Positions 24,525 through 33,339 are shown, numbered from the stretch's first letter. The stretch: 58,150 nucleotides of DNA from CAXMST01 sp032122625 (GCA_032122625.1 JAQBGG010000091.1:1-58150), one strand, 5' to 3'. Notes: generated by a model from the sequence alone, not told the origin. Numbers and translations: made by a program.

Positions 24525-25132
24525 GCGCGATCAAGGCCGCTGACGTCAAGACCCTACGCGAGCGCACCGGGGCGGCGATGATGGACTGCAAGAGCGCTCT
24601 CGCCGAGGCCGACGGCGACATGGACAAGGCGGTGGAGGTACTCCGCGTCAAGGGTCAGGCCTCCGCGGCCAAGCGGGCCGGACGCTCCACGGGCGAGGGT
24701 GTCGTCGCCTCCTACATCCATGCAAATGGCAAGATCGGCGTCCTGGTGGAGATCCAGTGTGAGACCGACTTCGTCGCCCGCAACGACGATTTCCGGGCTT
24801 TTGCCCAGGAGATCGCGCTGCACATCGCCGCCGCGGCGCCGCAGTACGTCTCCGCGGATCAGGTTCCCGATGACGCCGAGGCATCAGAGCGGGCCGTCTT
24901 CGAGCAGAAGGCTGCCGAGGAAGGCAAGCCCGAGGATGTCCGGGCCAAGATCGTCGAAGGCCAGCTTGCCAAGTGGCGCAAGGAAATCGCCTTGCTCGAA
25001 CAGGTCCACGTCAACGCCGACAAGCATGACAGCAAGACGATCGAGGAACTGCGCGCGGCGGCTGCATCGAGCACCGGCGAGAACATCGTGATCGCACGCT
25101 TTGCCCGCTTTGCGGTCGGTGAGGACGACTGA
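24521..25132 (+). CDS. tsf: Elongation factor Ts
   Basis: EF-Ts (203 aa) recycles EF-Tu by nucleotide exchange. The N-terminal UBA-like module 'VKTLRERTGAAMMDCKSALAEADGD' and the core 'QCETDFVARNDDF' that inserts into EF-Tu are clear. It is the short type, with a single core subdomain, rather than the 280-aa E. coli type. GTG start overlaps rpsB (GTGA). Confidence 0.97.
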   Translation: MSAIKAADVKTLRERTGAAMMDCKSALAEADGDMDKAVEVLRVKGQASAAKRAGRSTGEGVVASYIHANGKIGVLVEIQCETDFVARNDDFRAFAQEIALHIAAAAPQYVSADQVPDDAEASERAVFEQKAAEEGKPEDVRAKIVEGQLAKWRKEIALLEQVHVNADKHDSKTIEELRAAAASSTGENIVIARFARFAVGEDD

Positions 25133-25171
25133 TTCCCGCCGCCGCCGGCACCGGGGTCCCAGGTAGCGCCG

Positions 25172-25909
25172 ATGGCTGAGCATCGCGCCTTTGACCGGAT
25201 CCTGCTGAAGCTCTCGGGCGAGGCCCTGATGGGCGAGCTGGACTACGGGACCGACCCCGAGCGGCTGGAGCGGATCGCCGGCCAGGTCGCCGCAGTTCAG
25301 GAGTCAGGGGTTGAGATCGCGATCGTCGTCGGCGCCGGCAATATCTACCGCGGCCTCAGCGGAGCGGCAGCCGGGATGGACCGGGCCACCGCTGACTACA
25401 TGGGGATGCTGGCCACGGTGCTGAACGCTCTGACCCTCCAGGACTCACTTGAGAAGAAGGGCGCCCACACGCGGGTGATGTCGGCGATCGACGTCACCGA
25501 GGTCGCTGAGCCCTACATCCGCCGCCGCGCGATGCGCCACCTGGAGAAGGGCCGGATCGTGATCTTCGCCGCCGGCACCGGCAACCCGTTCTTCACGACC
25601 GACACGGCGGCGGCGCTGCGGGCGCTGGAAATCCACGCCGAGGCGATCCTGATGGCCAAGCACGGGGTGGAGGGCGTCTACGACGCCGACCCCGCCGAGG
25701 TTCCGGATGCGCAGTTCATCGAGCACATCACGCATCGCAGCGCGATCGAGAAGGGGCTGCGGGTGATGGACTCGACGGCGCTCTCCCTCTGCATGGACAA
25801 CGACCTGCCGATCTATGTCTTCAACATGGCCGACGGCGCGAACATAGATAGGATCGTCCGCGGAGAGCAGGTGGGGACGCTGGTCGACAGTGGAGGGAAG
25901 AGGAACTGA
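25172..25909 (+). CDS. pyrH: UMP kinase
   Basis: PyrH (245 aa) phosphorylates UMP and is an amino-acid-kinase-fold enzyme. 'LLKLSGEALMG' (Lys13), 'IVVGAGNIYRG', 'FAAGTGNPFFTTDTAA' and 'GVEGVYDADP' are the family motifs. It follows tsf after 39 bp. Its TGA shares one base with the frr ATG (TGATG). Confidence 0.96.
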   Translation: MAEHRAFDRILLKLSGEALMGELDYGTDPERLERIAGQVAAVQESGVEIAIVVGAGNIYRGLSGAAAGMDRATADYMGMLATVLNALTLQDSLEKKGAHTRVMSAIDVTEVAEPYIRRRAMRHLEKGRIVIFAAGTGNPFFTTDTAAALRALEIHAEAILMAKHGVEGVYDADPAEVPDAQFIEHITHRSAIEKGLRVMDSTALSLCMDNDLPIYVFNMADGANIDRIVRGEQVGTLVDSGGKRN

Positions 25910-26466
25910 TGATCGAGGAGTTGCTCGAGGACGCCAAAGAGCGGATGGCCAAGTCGGTCGAGTCGATCAAGGGTGAACTGGCGTCTGTTCGCACCGGCCG
26001 GGCATCCCCGCACCTGCTGGATCGGATCGTCGTCGACTACTACGGCGCCGAGAGCCCACTCAACCAGCTCGCCAACGTTGCCACCACCGACGCCCGGCTG
26101 CTGACCCTGACCCCCTACGACAAGAGCGCCATTCCGATGGTCGAAAAGGCAATCATCGATGCCGACATCGGCATGACCCCGACCAACGACGGCAACGTGA
26201 TCCGCCTGCAGGTGCCCGAGCTGACGGAGGACCGTCGCAAGGAGATGGTGCGGATCGTCCACAACGTCGCCGAGGAAGGCCGCGTCGCGGTTCGCAACAT
26301 CCGCCGTGATGTGATGAGCGACCTGCGTGAGCTCAAGGGCGAGGGCGACGTCGGCGAGGACGACGAGCGCCGCGCCGAGGACGCCCTGCAGAAGGTCACC
26401 GACGATGCCGTCGGCGAGATCGACGCTCTGATGAAGGGCAAGGAAGAAGAGATCCTCACCGTTTGA
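25909..26466 (+). CDS. frr: Ribosome recycling factor
   Basis: RRF (185 aa) splits post-termination ribosomes with EF-G. Normal length and motifs: 'LASVRTGRASPHLLDRIVVDYYG', 'PLNQLANVAT', 'LTEDRRKEMVR' and 'RNIRRD'. Start overlaps pyrH; stop overlaps the uppS TTG. Confidence 0.97.
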   Translation: MIEELLEDAKERMAKSVESIKGELASVRTGRASPHLLDRIVVDYYGAESPLNQLANVATTDARLLTLTPYDKSAIPMVEKAIIDADIGMTPTNDGNVIRLQVPELTEDRRKEMVRIVHNVAEEGRVAVRNIRRDVMSDLRELKGEGDVGEDDERRAEDALQKVTDDAVGEIDALMKGKEEEILTV

Positions 26467-27143
26467 ACGCCGAGACGCCCACCGCCAAGACGGTGGCGAT
26501 CATCATGGACGGCAACGCTCGCTGGGCGCAGGAACACGGCATGCCGATCCTCGAGGGACATCGCCGGGGCGCCGGGGCGCTGAAGCAGACCGTCAAGGAC
26601 GCCGTCCGGATCGGCCTCAGCGAACTCACGGTCTACGCGTTCTCGACCGAGAATTGGTCGCGGCCGAAAGCGGAAGTCGATGGGCTGATGGCGATGTTCG
26701 CCGAGCTGATCGCCTCCGAGACCCCGGAGCTCAACGAGCAGGGAGTGAGAATGCGGTTCATCGGCCGCCGGGCCCAGGTCTCCGAGGAGCTACAGCGCCA
26801 GATGGGCCGGGCCGAGGAGACGACGAAGACGAACGAGAAGATGACGCTGTTCGTTGCCTTCAACTACGGCGGACGGGCCGAGATCCTCGATGCCGCCGAG
26901 CGCTACGACGGCGGCGGAGAGGAGGCTTTTGCCGCTCTGCTCTATGCGCCCGAGATGAGCGAGCCCGATCTGGTGATCCGCACCAGCGGTGAGGAGCGGC
27001 TCTCCAACTTCCTGATCTGGCAGAGCGCCTACTCGGAGCTGGTCTTCACCGACCTGCTCTGGCCCGATTTCGACATCGAAGCCCTACAAGCGGCGGTGCA
27101 GGAGTTCGCCTCCCGCAAGCGCCGTTTCGGGGCCCGCGGCTAG
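26463..27143 (+). CDS. uppS: Isoprenyl (undecaprenyl-type) diphosphate synthase
   Basis: This cis-prenyltransferase (226 aa) makes the polyprenyl carrier used for cell-wall lipids. 'VAIIMDGNARWA' (catalytic Asp16), 'LTVYAFSTENWSRP' and 'DLVIRTSGEERLSNFLIWQSAYSEL' are diagnostic. Chain length cannot be read from sequence; some actinobacterial homologues make C50. TTG start overlaps frr (TTGA). Confidence 0.95.
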   Translation: MNAETPTAKTVAIIMDGNARWAQEHGMPILEGHRRGAGALKQTVKDAVRIGLSELTVYAFSTENWSRPKAEVDGLMAMFAELIASETPELNEQGVRMRFIGRRAQVSEELQRQMGRAEETTKTNEKMTLFVAFNYGGRAEILDAAERYDGGGEEAFAALLYAPEMSEPDLVIRTSGEERLSNFLIWQSAYSELVFTDLLWPDFDIEALQAAVQEFASRKRRFGARG

Positions 27144-27146
27144 GTT
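27141..27146 (+). promoter_or_regulatory. Putative -10 element of cdsA
   Basis: TAGGTT, overlapping the uppS stop codon, ends 6 nt before ATG 27153; suggests an internal leaderless promoter within the operon. Confidence 0.45.
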
Positions 27147-27152
27147 CTGGCA

Positions 27153-28124
27153 ATGGACTTCCCGGAACGACCGACTCCTACCCGGCCGGGATCGTCGGGC
27201 AACGCCCGCCGCCCGCGGCGGCCGCGCCTCCGTCGGGCCGAGGGCGATTCAGCTGGCGGGGCTACGCAGCAGGATCACGGCGCCCCAGGCGGGGCCCCAT
27301 CGGAGCCGGCACCCCGGAAGCGGAAGCGAGGGTCCGAGACGGTGGCCCGGTTGCTCTGGGCGATCCCGCTGATCGTCCTTGCGGTCACCGTGGTCGCCGT
27401 CGGCGGAGAAATCTTTGCCGCCACGATGATCGTCTTCGCCCTGATCGGCATCGCCGAGTTCTTCCAGATGACGAAGCGGGCGAGACCGTTCACATTGGTC
27501 GCCTTCGCGGCCGCGGCCGGGATGATCGTGGCGGCCCACTTCGGCGACAGCTTCCAGATGGTGCTCGCCGGCGTCGCCTTCTTCCCGGTGATGCTGGTCT
27601 TCGTGATTGCCCGGGGTGATCTCCGCAACGTCACCTACTCGATGTCAGTCACCGTCTTCGCGATCGTCTGGATCGGGTTGCCGTTCGCCCACGCCGTCCT
27701 GCTGCGCGACCTCCCCGACCACGGTGCCGCATTGCTGGTCGACGTCCTCGTCGCCACCTTCTTCACCGACACCTTCGCCTACCTCGGCGGGCGGATGTTC
27801 GGCCGCCGGCCGCTGGCGCCGGTGATCTCCCCGAACAAGACGATCGAGGGGCTGGTCATCGGGGTCGTCGCCGGCACCGCCGGCTTTTGGCTCGCGGGCC
27901 TCTACCAGGACTGGCTCTCGGGGACCGACGCGCTGATCATGGGCCTCTGCATCGCCCTACTGGCGCCGCTCGGCGACCTCTTCGAGTCGGCGATCAAGCG
28001 CGATCTCGACGTCAAGGACTCCGGCCGGGTCTTCGGTCCCCACGGCGGCCTCCTCGACCGTCTCGACGCCGTCCTCTTCACCGTCGTGGCCGGCTACTAC
28101 CTGAGCCTCGCGTTCGTCTACTGA
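27153..28124 (+). CDS. cdsA: Phosphatidate cytidylyltransferase
   Basis: CdsA (323 aa) makes CDP-diacylglycerol at the membrane. The C-terminal signature 'KRDLDVKDSGRVFGPHGGLLDR' is complete, and about eight membrane segments follow residue 65. The first 60 residues are Pro/Arg/Gly-rich and cytoplasmic, an extension not found in E. coli CdsA. It supplies the substrate of the CDP-alcohol phosphatidyltransferase encoded at 41673. Confidence 0.95.
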   Translation: MDFPERPTPTRPGSSGNARRPRRPRLRRAEGDSAGGATQQDHGAPGGAPSEPAPRKRKRGSETVARLLWAIPLIVLAVTVVAVGGEIFAATMIVFALIGIAEFFQMTKRARPFTLVAFAAAAGMIVAAHFGDSFQMVLAGVAFFPVMLVFVIARGDLRNVTYSMSVTVFAIVWIGLPFAHAVLLRDLPDHGAALLVDVLVATFFTDTFAYLGGRMFGRRPLAPVISPNKTIEGLVIGVVAGTAGFWLAGLYQDWLSGTDALIMGLCIALLAPLGDLFESAIKRDLDVKDSGRVFGPHGGLLDRLDAVLFTVVAGYYLSLAFVY

Positions 28125-28203
28125 GCGCCGCCGCCAACGATGCGGTGACGCACAGAGAGCACCGGTCCCGGCGTCATCCAACATCGCGCGACGGCGGGCT
28201 TAG

Positions 28204-28228
28204 GCGCTTTTCGCGCGAAGACAAACTG
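28204..28228 (+). repeat. Direct repeat copy A (palindromic core)
   Basis: A 25-bp element with palindromic core TTCGCGCGAA. It matches copy B at 28887-28911 at 21 of 25 positions. The two copies flank the gene at 28335. Confidence 0.6.
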
Positions 28229-28334
28229 AATCCTCCTCACTCCTCCACCTCGCGCAAAGCGGGAGCGCGACGCAGTCGCCGAGAAGGTTGCGTAGATTCT
28301 CCCGGACACGCCACCCGAACCGAGAGGGAGCACC

Positions 28335-28709
28335 ATGTCGCACCAGGGAAAGACCCAGATCACCTTTGTATTCACCGTCGGCCCTGACCAGGTCGACGAG
28401 GGTGACCGGATCTGGGCCAGCCACGCGAAGTGGATGGAACAGACGCACCACCGCGACGGGGAGCTGGCTCTGCTGGTTTACAACGTCGCGAAGGGGCCCG
28501 AGCTGTCCAACCCGCTCGATCCGTCGTCGGAGCCGACGGCCAACACCTGCTTTGTCCTCAGCGAGGTCTACGAGACCCCGGCCGGTCTGGCGGACCATTG
28601 GGAGCAGGCCGCCGAGGGCTTTGAGGACTTCAACGCCTTCGTGGAGTGGGCGAGCAACGCCGATGTCGCCGTGTTGCATGGCTCCCCGGTAGTCCACTCG
28701 CTCTGGTAG
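28335..28709 (+). CDS. Small protein of probable alpha/beta-barrel (ABM-like) fold
   Basis: This 124-aa cytoplasmic protein has a beta-strand start ('KTQITFVFTV'), a central 'LALLVYNVAKGPEL', 'CFVLSEVYETPAGLADHWEQAA' and an ending 'VAVLHGSPVVHSLW'. This layout resembles dimeric alpha-beta barrel proteins such as antibiotic-biosynthesis-monooxygenase-like domains, but I see no diagnostic motif. ATG 28335 has GAGGGAG 4 nt upstream, and TAGATT near 28290 may be its -10. It interrupts the usual cdsA-dxr order and lies within repeat-rich DNA. Confidence 0.75.
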   Translation: MSHQGKTQITFVFTVGPDQVDEGDRIWASHAKWMEQTHHRDGELALLVYNVAKGPELSNPLDPSSEPTANTCFVLSEVYETPAGLADHWEQAAEGFEDFNAFVEWASNADVAVLHGSPVVHSLW

Positions 28710-28862
28710 CCACCAGAGCTGACGCTGGACGCGCGTTCGACCACCCGCGCCAAGGCGTCGACGACGTCGCAGGTGTTCGGTTCTAAGCCCCTTCATCGCC
28801 TATCCCCCCAGCCGTAGCGCGGGATAGGGGATAGCGGGCGGGGAACTTCCGCTTCCCCTTTG

Positions 28863-28892
28863 AAGCGACACTCCGCGCCCTCAGTGTCGCTT
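28863..28892. repeat. 10-bp perfect inverted repeat
   Basis: AAGCGACACT and AGTGTCGCTT separated by 10 bp. No T-run follows, so a standard terminator is unlikely. Confidence 0.6.
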
Positions 28893-28911
28893 GTCGCGCG
28901 AAGACACACCG
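28887..28911 (+). repeat. Direct repeat copy B
   Basis: Matches copy A (28204-28228) at 21 of 25 positions, sharing TCGCGCGAAGACA. It overlaps the right arm of the 28863-28892 inverted repeat. Confidence 0.6.
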
Positions 28912-29045
28912 ACGCCCGTGGGTGTCAATCAGGTGACACGACGGGCCTACTGGGCCGGGCGTGTCACGCGAATGGCGCTATGGGCCGATCACGTGGCAAG
29001 GCCGGGTCGGAACCGCGCGCATGTCACGGCGTTCACGCCTCCTCG

Positions 29046-29076
29046 GCTAAGTGGCGCTTTCGCTTAGAAGAAACAG
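29046..29076 (+). repeat. Degenerate repeat copy C
   Basis: GGCTAAG...GGCGCTTTCGCTTAGAAGA resembles copy A with its upstream GGCTTAG; CTAAG/CTTAG can form a hairpin. Confidence 0.35.
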
Positions 29077-29130
29077 CGGCGGGGTGGGGCCGTTCTGGGC
29101 CGGTTTAGATCGCCGGTAGGCGCGGGTTCC

Positions 29131-29136
29131 TACACT
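29131..29136 (+). promoter_or_regulatory. Putative -10 element of dxr
   Basis: TACACT lies 8 nt before the GTG at 29145; leaderless start likely. Confidence 0.5.
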
Positions 29137-29144
29137 TCCTCACC

Positions 29145-30320
29145 GTGAAGCGGATTCTGATTCTTGGCTCGACCGGCTCGATCGGTACCCAGGCGCTCGA
29201 TGTGATCGGGCGTAGCGAGGAGCTGCGCGTGGCCGGGCTCAGCGCCGAGACGAATGCGGCGCTGGTCATCCAGCAGGCCGGGGAGTACGGCGTGCCGCTC
29301 GTCGCCCTTGCCGATCAAGCCGCGGCCAACCAAGCCCGGAGCGCCTGGAAGGGCGAGGTTCTCGCCGGTGAGGAGGGGGTCCGGGCGCTGATCGAGCGAA
29401 CCGAGCCGGACTTGGTCTTGAACGCGATCGTCGGCTCGGCCGGGCTGGGACCGACGATCGCCACACTGACCGCCGGGATCGACCTGGCTCTGGCGAACAA
29501 GGAGAGTCTGGTCGTCGGCGGTGAGCTGGTTACCGCACTCGCCGAGGCGACCGGGGCTCAGATCATTCCCGTCGACTCCGAACACTCCGCCCTGCACCAG
29601 CTGATCGGGGCCGAGCAGCCCGGGACCGTGACGCGCCTCGTCCTGACGGCCTCGGGCGGCCCCTTCCGGGGTCGGACCGACCTCAGCTCGGTGACCCCCG
29701 AGCAGGCGCTCGATCACCCAACCTGGGAGATGGGCGGCAAGATCACGATCGACTCCGCGACGCTGATGAACAAGGGCCTGGAGTTGATCGAGGCCCACCA
29801 CCTGTTCGGCGTTCCCTACCCGCGGATCGACGTCGTCGTACACCCGCAGTCGCTGATCCACTCCCTGGTCCACCTCAACGATGGGGCGACCCTCACTCAC
29901 CTCGGTCACCCGGACATGCGGGTGCCGATCTCCTACGCCTTGCACCACCCGGAGAGGGCCGACGTCCCGGTCCCGACCCTCGACCTCGCCGAGGTCGGCG
30001 CCCTCACGTTCGAGCAGCCCGACACCGAGACCTTCCCCTGCCTGCGCCTCGCCCGCGAAGCCGGTCAGGCCGGCGGCATCGCTCCCTGCGTCCTCAACGC
30101 GGCCAATGAGGTTGCCGTCGGCGCCTTTCTCGGCGACCAGCTCCCCTTCGGCGCGATCTCGGAAGTGGTCGAGCGCACGCTCGAGGCGATCCCGCCCGAG
30201 CGGCCGAGCCATTTCGCAGACCTGTTCGAAGCCGACGCCCTGGCCCGCAAGAGGGCCGCCGCGGAGGCGACGCAGCTCGGCGCCGCCGGCAGCGCGACCA
30301 GCAACGGGGGCCCCTCGTGA
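29145..30320 (+). CDS. dxr: 1-deoxy-D-xylulose-5-phosphate reductoisomerase
   Basis: Dxr (391 aa) makes MEP in the non-mevalonate isoprenoid pathway. NADPH motif GSTGSIG (8-14), 'LALANKESLVVGGEL', metal ligands Asp144 and Glu146 ('IIPVDSEHSALHQ') and 'WEMGGKITIDSATLMNKGLE' are present. GTG start with TACACT 8 nt upstream. Its stop overlaps rseP (GTGA). It feeds ispG (35737) and uppS (26463) in the same window. Confidence 0.96.
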   Translation: MKRILILGSTGSIGTQALDVIGRSEELRVAGLSAETNAALVIQQAGEYGVPLVALADQAAANQARSAWKGEVLAGEEGVRALIERTEPDLVLNAIVGSAGLGPTIATLTAGIDLALANKESLVVGGELVTALAEATGAQIIPVDSEHSALHQLIGAEQPGTVTRLVLTASGGPFRGRTDLSSVTPEQALDHPTWEMGGKITIDSATLMNKGLELIEAHHLFGVPYPRIDVVVHPQSLIHSLVHLNDGATLTHLGHPDMRVPISYALHHPERADVPVPTLDLAEVGALTFEQPDTETFPCLRLAREAGQAGGIAPCVLNAANEVAVGAFLGDQLPFGAISEVVERTLEAIPPERPSHFADLFEADALARKRAAAEATQLGAAGSATSNGGPS

Positions 30321-31444
30321 GCGCCTGGGTCCTGGCGATCTCCGGGTTCGCGATGCTCGTGGTCCTGCATGAGGCGGGTCACTTCGTCGCAGCCAAGGCG
30401 GTCGGGATGCGGGTCGAGCGCTTCTTCCTCTTCTTCCCGCCGAAGCTGTTCAGCATCAAGCGTGGTGAGACGGAGTACGGGATCGGCGCAATCCCGCTCG
30501 GCGGATTCGTGAAGATCACCGGGATGAACCCGGAGGAAGAGATCCCCGAGGAAGTCGCCGATCGGGCCTACTACCGCCAACCCGTCTGGAAGCGGATCGT
30601 GGTGATCGCCGCGGGTCCTTTCGTCAACATCGTGCTCGCGCTCGTCATCTTCTTCATCATCGCCAGTGGCTTCGGCCTCGACGGTGAGAACACCAACGAG
30701 ATCGGCCGCGTCGCCGGCGACCTACCGGCGGCCGAGGTGCTGCAGCGAGGCGACGTGCTCGTCGCCGTCGATGGCACTGACGTCGCGAATCTGCGCGGAG
30801 AGCAGCTGACCGAGCGGGTCAGCAAGCTGATCGGCAATCACGCCTGCGCGGGAGAGCCGACCTCGGGATGTGAGGGGACGACGCCGGCGAAGTTGACCAT
30901 CCTGCGCGATGGGGACCGTGTCAGCGCCGATGTGACTCCCATCTTCGACGTGCCAACCGACGCTGAGCGCGAAGCGGGCATCGAGCCGGCGATGCGGATC
31001 GGCTTCGGGTACACGGGCGTGCGGGAGGATCAGAGCGTCTCCGACTCGGCGAACTACTCGCTCGACACGGCCTGGTTCATCGCGACCCGCACGGCCGAGA
31101 CCTTCTCCCGGATTCTCGACGCCGAGCAACGCAAGGAGATCACCGGCGTCGTCGGCGCGACGGAGGTGACCCGGCAGAGTTTCGAGTTCGATTCCCGCCA
31201 GGCGTTCTTCGTGCTCGGCGTGATCAGCCTCTCTCTCGGGCTGATCAACCTGCTGCCGTTCCTGCCGCTCGACGGCGGTCATATCTTCTGGAGCATCGTC
31301 GAGAAGGTCCGCGGACGGCGGCCGTCGCTGGCGACAATGGAGCGCGCCAGCTTCGTTGGCTTCGCGCTCGTCCTCGCTCTATTCGCGATCGGGCTCAACA
31401 ACGACATCTCGCGAATCACCGGGGAAGGCTTCAACGTCCGCTGA
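30317..31444 (+). CDS. rseP: Site-2 intramembrane metalloprotease
   Basis: This 375-aa RseP/Rip1-like protease cuts membrane-bound anti-sigma factors or remnant signal peptides. Zinc motif HEAGH (His18, Glu19, His22) in the first membrane helix, a PDZ domain (about 125-230, 'LQRGDVLVAVDGTDV'), and 'LPFLPLDGGH' (Asp319) are in place. The membrane anti-sigma-like protein at 46120 would be a reasonable substrate type, but no link is shown. GTG start overlaps dxr. Confidence 0.94.
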   Translation: MSAWVLAISGFAMLVVLHEAGHFVAAKAVGMRVERFFLFFPPKLFSIKRGETEYGIGAIPLGGFVKITGMNPEEEIPEEVADRAYYRQPVWKRIVVIAAGPFVNIVLALVIFFIIASGFGLDGENTNEIGRVAGDLPAAEVLQRGDVLVAVDGTDVANLRGEQLTERVSKLIGNHACAGEPTSGCEGTTPAKLTILRDGDRVSADVTPIFDVPTDAEREAGIEPAMRIGFGYTGVREDQSVSDSANYSLDTAWFIATRTAETFSRILDAEQRKEITGVVGATEVTRQSFEFDSRQAFFVLGVISLSLGLINLLPFLPLDGGHIFWSIVEKVRGRRPSLATMERASFVGFALVLALFAIGLNNDISRITGEGFNVR

Positions 31445-31452
31445 AGGTCCGG

Positions 31453-31458
31453 TAGGTT
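31453..31458 (+). promoter_or_regulatory. Putative -10 element of the acyl-CoA synthetase gene
   Basis: TAGGTT, 42 nt before ATG 31501; the mRNA would have a leader of about 35 nt carrying GAGGAGAGG. Confidence 0.4.
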
Positions 31459-31500
31459 TCAGTGCGAACTTCAACCGAGCAGACTGAGGAGAGGATCGGA

Positions 31501-33309
31501 ATGGAAGTCACGACGTCTGAGGGCTACGCGAGCGGCGGGCCGGGGGCCAAGATGGTGGCCCCGAACCTGGCCTTGGCCTTCCAGGCAACGGCCGATCGCC
31601 TCGGCGATGCGACGGCGACCGTCTCCGGTGACAGCAAGACCTCTTGGAACCAGCTTCGTGCCCAGGCGCGGGCTGCCGCCGGCGGCCTCGCGAGCCTCGG
31701 GGTTGGCAAGGGCGACACCGTTGCGATCATGCTCAACAACCGCGAGGAGTTCATGGGCCTGGACCTCGGCGCAGTGACCCTCGGCGCCGTTCCCTTCTCG
31801 ATCTACCAGACCTCCTCGCCGGAGCAGATCACTTACGTCTGCTCGGACGCTAATGCGAAGGTGGCGATCGTCGAGGCCGCCTTCCTCGAGATCTTCATGG
31901 AGGCAAAGGCCAATCTGCCCGAGCTCGAGCACGTGATCACGCTCGACGGTGGCGGCGGCACGATGACCTACGAGGAGCTGCTCACGGTCGATCCGGAGTT
32001 CGACGACTCGGTTGCTGCCGAGGTCGGCCCCGACGACCTGCTCACCCTGATCTACACCTCGGGCACGACCGGACCGCCGAAGGGGGTGCAGCTGACCCAC
32101 CGCAACCTGATGAGCCTCGTCTCCTCGGTCGAGGACATGATCCCGTTCCCCGACAACGAGGAGAACCGGGTGATCTCATGGCTGCCCGCGGCGCACATCG
32201 CCGAACGCGGCGCGCACTTCTACCTGCCGGTCGTGATGGGTGTCTCGGTGACGATCTGCGGCGATCCGCGCAAGATCATGGAGACCCTGCCGCAGGTGCG
32301 CCCGACCTGGTTCTTCGCCGTGCCGAGGATCTGGGAGAAGCTCAAGGCCGGACTCGAGACGATGATCTCGAACCTACCCGACGGACAGCGCGAGCCGGCT
32401 CTTCAGGGCATTGAGGCGGCGCTCGCCAAGGTCCGCGCCGAGCAGGCCGGGGAGGAGGTTCCCGAGGCCATCGCCAAGGGCGCGGCCGCAGCAGAGGAGG
32501 GTATGTTCAAGGCGCTTCGAGAGAAGCTCGGGCTCGACCAGGCGGTGGCGGTCAATGTCGGCGCCGCTCCGACGCCACTCGAGGTGCTCGAGTTCTTTCA
32601 TGCGATCGGAGTACCGATCGGCGAGCTCTGGGGGATGTCGGAGACCTGTGGCGTGGCCACGCTCAACCCTCCGGGCAAGGTCAAGCTCGGCACGGTCGGC
32701 CCGCCCACACCGGGGATCGAGATCAAGCTCGCCGAGGACGGCGAGGTACTCGTTCGCGGCGACTCGGTCATGGCCGGCTACCGGAACCTGCCCGAGAAGA
32801 CCGCCGAGACGATCGACCCCGACGGTTGGCTGCTGACCGGCGACATCGGCGAGCTCGACTCCGACGGCTACCTGAAGATCGTCGACCGCAAGAAGGAGCT
32901 GATCATCAACGCTGCCGGCAAGAACATGTCGCCCGCGTCGATCGAGGCCAACCTGAAGACCTCGAGTCCGTTGATCGGCCAGGCGGTGGCGATCGGAGAC
33001 CAGCGCTCCTACAACGTGGCGCTGTTGACGCTCGACCCCGAGTACGCGCCGGTCTGGGCGGCGAAGAACGGGATCGAGGACAACTCACTGCAGGCCCTGG
33101 CGGCGAACGAGACACTGCTCGCCGCCGTGCAGGAGGCCGTCGAGGCCGCGAACGCAAAGATGTCCCGGGTCGAGCAGATCAAGAAGTTCAAGCTGCTCGG
33201 CGCAGACTGGGAGCCGGGCGGCGACGAGCTGACGCCGACCATGAAGCTGAAGCGCAAGCCGATCGGCGAGAAGTACGGGGACGAGATCGAGGGCCTGTAC
33301 GCGGGCTGA
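31501..33309 (+). CDS. Long-chain fatty-acid-CoA ligase (AMP-forming)
   Basis: This 602-aa ANL-superfamily adenylating enzyme activates fatty acids to acyl-CoA. The P-loop 'YTSGTTGPPKG' (185-195), 'SWLPAAHIAERGAHFYLPVVMG', 'GELWGMSETCGVATLNPPG' and 'GWLLTGDIGELDSDGYLKIVDRKKELI' are all seen, with the C-terminal catalytic lysine region 'TPTMKLKRKPI'. It resembles the FadD15 branch of actinobacteria. The frame opens at 31462, but ATG 31501 has GAGGAGAGG just upstream. Confidence 0.92.
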   Translation: MEVTTSEGYASGGPGAKMVAPNLALAFQATADRLGDATATVSGDSKTSWNQLRAQARAAAGGLASLGVGKGDTVAIMLNNREEFMGLDLGAVTLGAVPFSIYQTSSPEQITYVCSDANAKVAIVEAAFLEIFMEAKANLPELEHVITLDGGGGTMTYEELLTVDPEFDDSVAAEVGPDDLLTLIYTSGTTGPPKGVQLTHRNLMSLVSSVEDMIPFPDNEENRVISWLPAAHIAERGAHFYLPVVMGVSVTICGDPRKIMETLPQVRPTWFFAVPRIWEKLKAGLETMISNLPDGQREPALQGIEAALAKVRAEQAGEEVPEAIAKGAAAAEEGMFKALREKLGLDQAVAVNVGAAPTPLEVLEFFHAIGVPIGELWGMSETCGVATLNPPGKVKLGTVGPPTPGIEIKLAEDGEVLVRGDSVMAGYRNLPEKTAETIDPDGWLLTGDIGELDSDGYLKIVDRKKELIINAAGKNMSPASIEANLKTSSPLIGQAVAIGDQRSYNVALLTLDPEYAPVWAAKNGIEDNSLQALAANETLLAAVQEAVEAANAKMSRVEQIKKFKLLGADWEPGGDELTPTMKLKRKPIGEKYGDEIEGLYAG

Positions 33310-33339
33310 GGGCAGGACGGGCCGACCGGGCCCAACGGT

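Larger units (their letters stand above)
28710..29144. other. 435-bp intergenic stretch rich in inverted repeats
   Basis: No convincing gene. Visible: CTATCCCC(28800-28807)/GGGGATAG(28827-28834); a 10-bp perfect inverted repeat AAGCGACACT(28863-28872)/AGTGTCGCTT(28883-28892); direct repeat copy B (28887-28911); GTGTCA(28922-28927)/TGACAC(28934-28939); several further TGTCA/TGACA motifs; a degenerate repeat copy at 29046-29076; and the dxr promoter at the end. It may contain a structured RNA or operator cluster. Confidence 0.55.

Noticed and set aside
28860..29108. 82-codon frame between 28335 gene and dxr
   Set aside because: Lies across inverted repeats, has no Shine-Dalgarno or -10 support and atypical composition.
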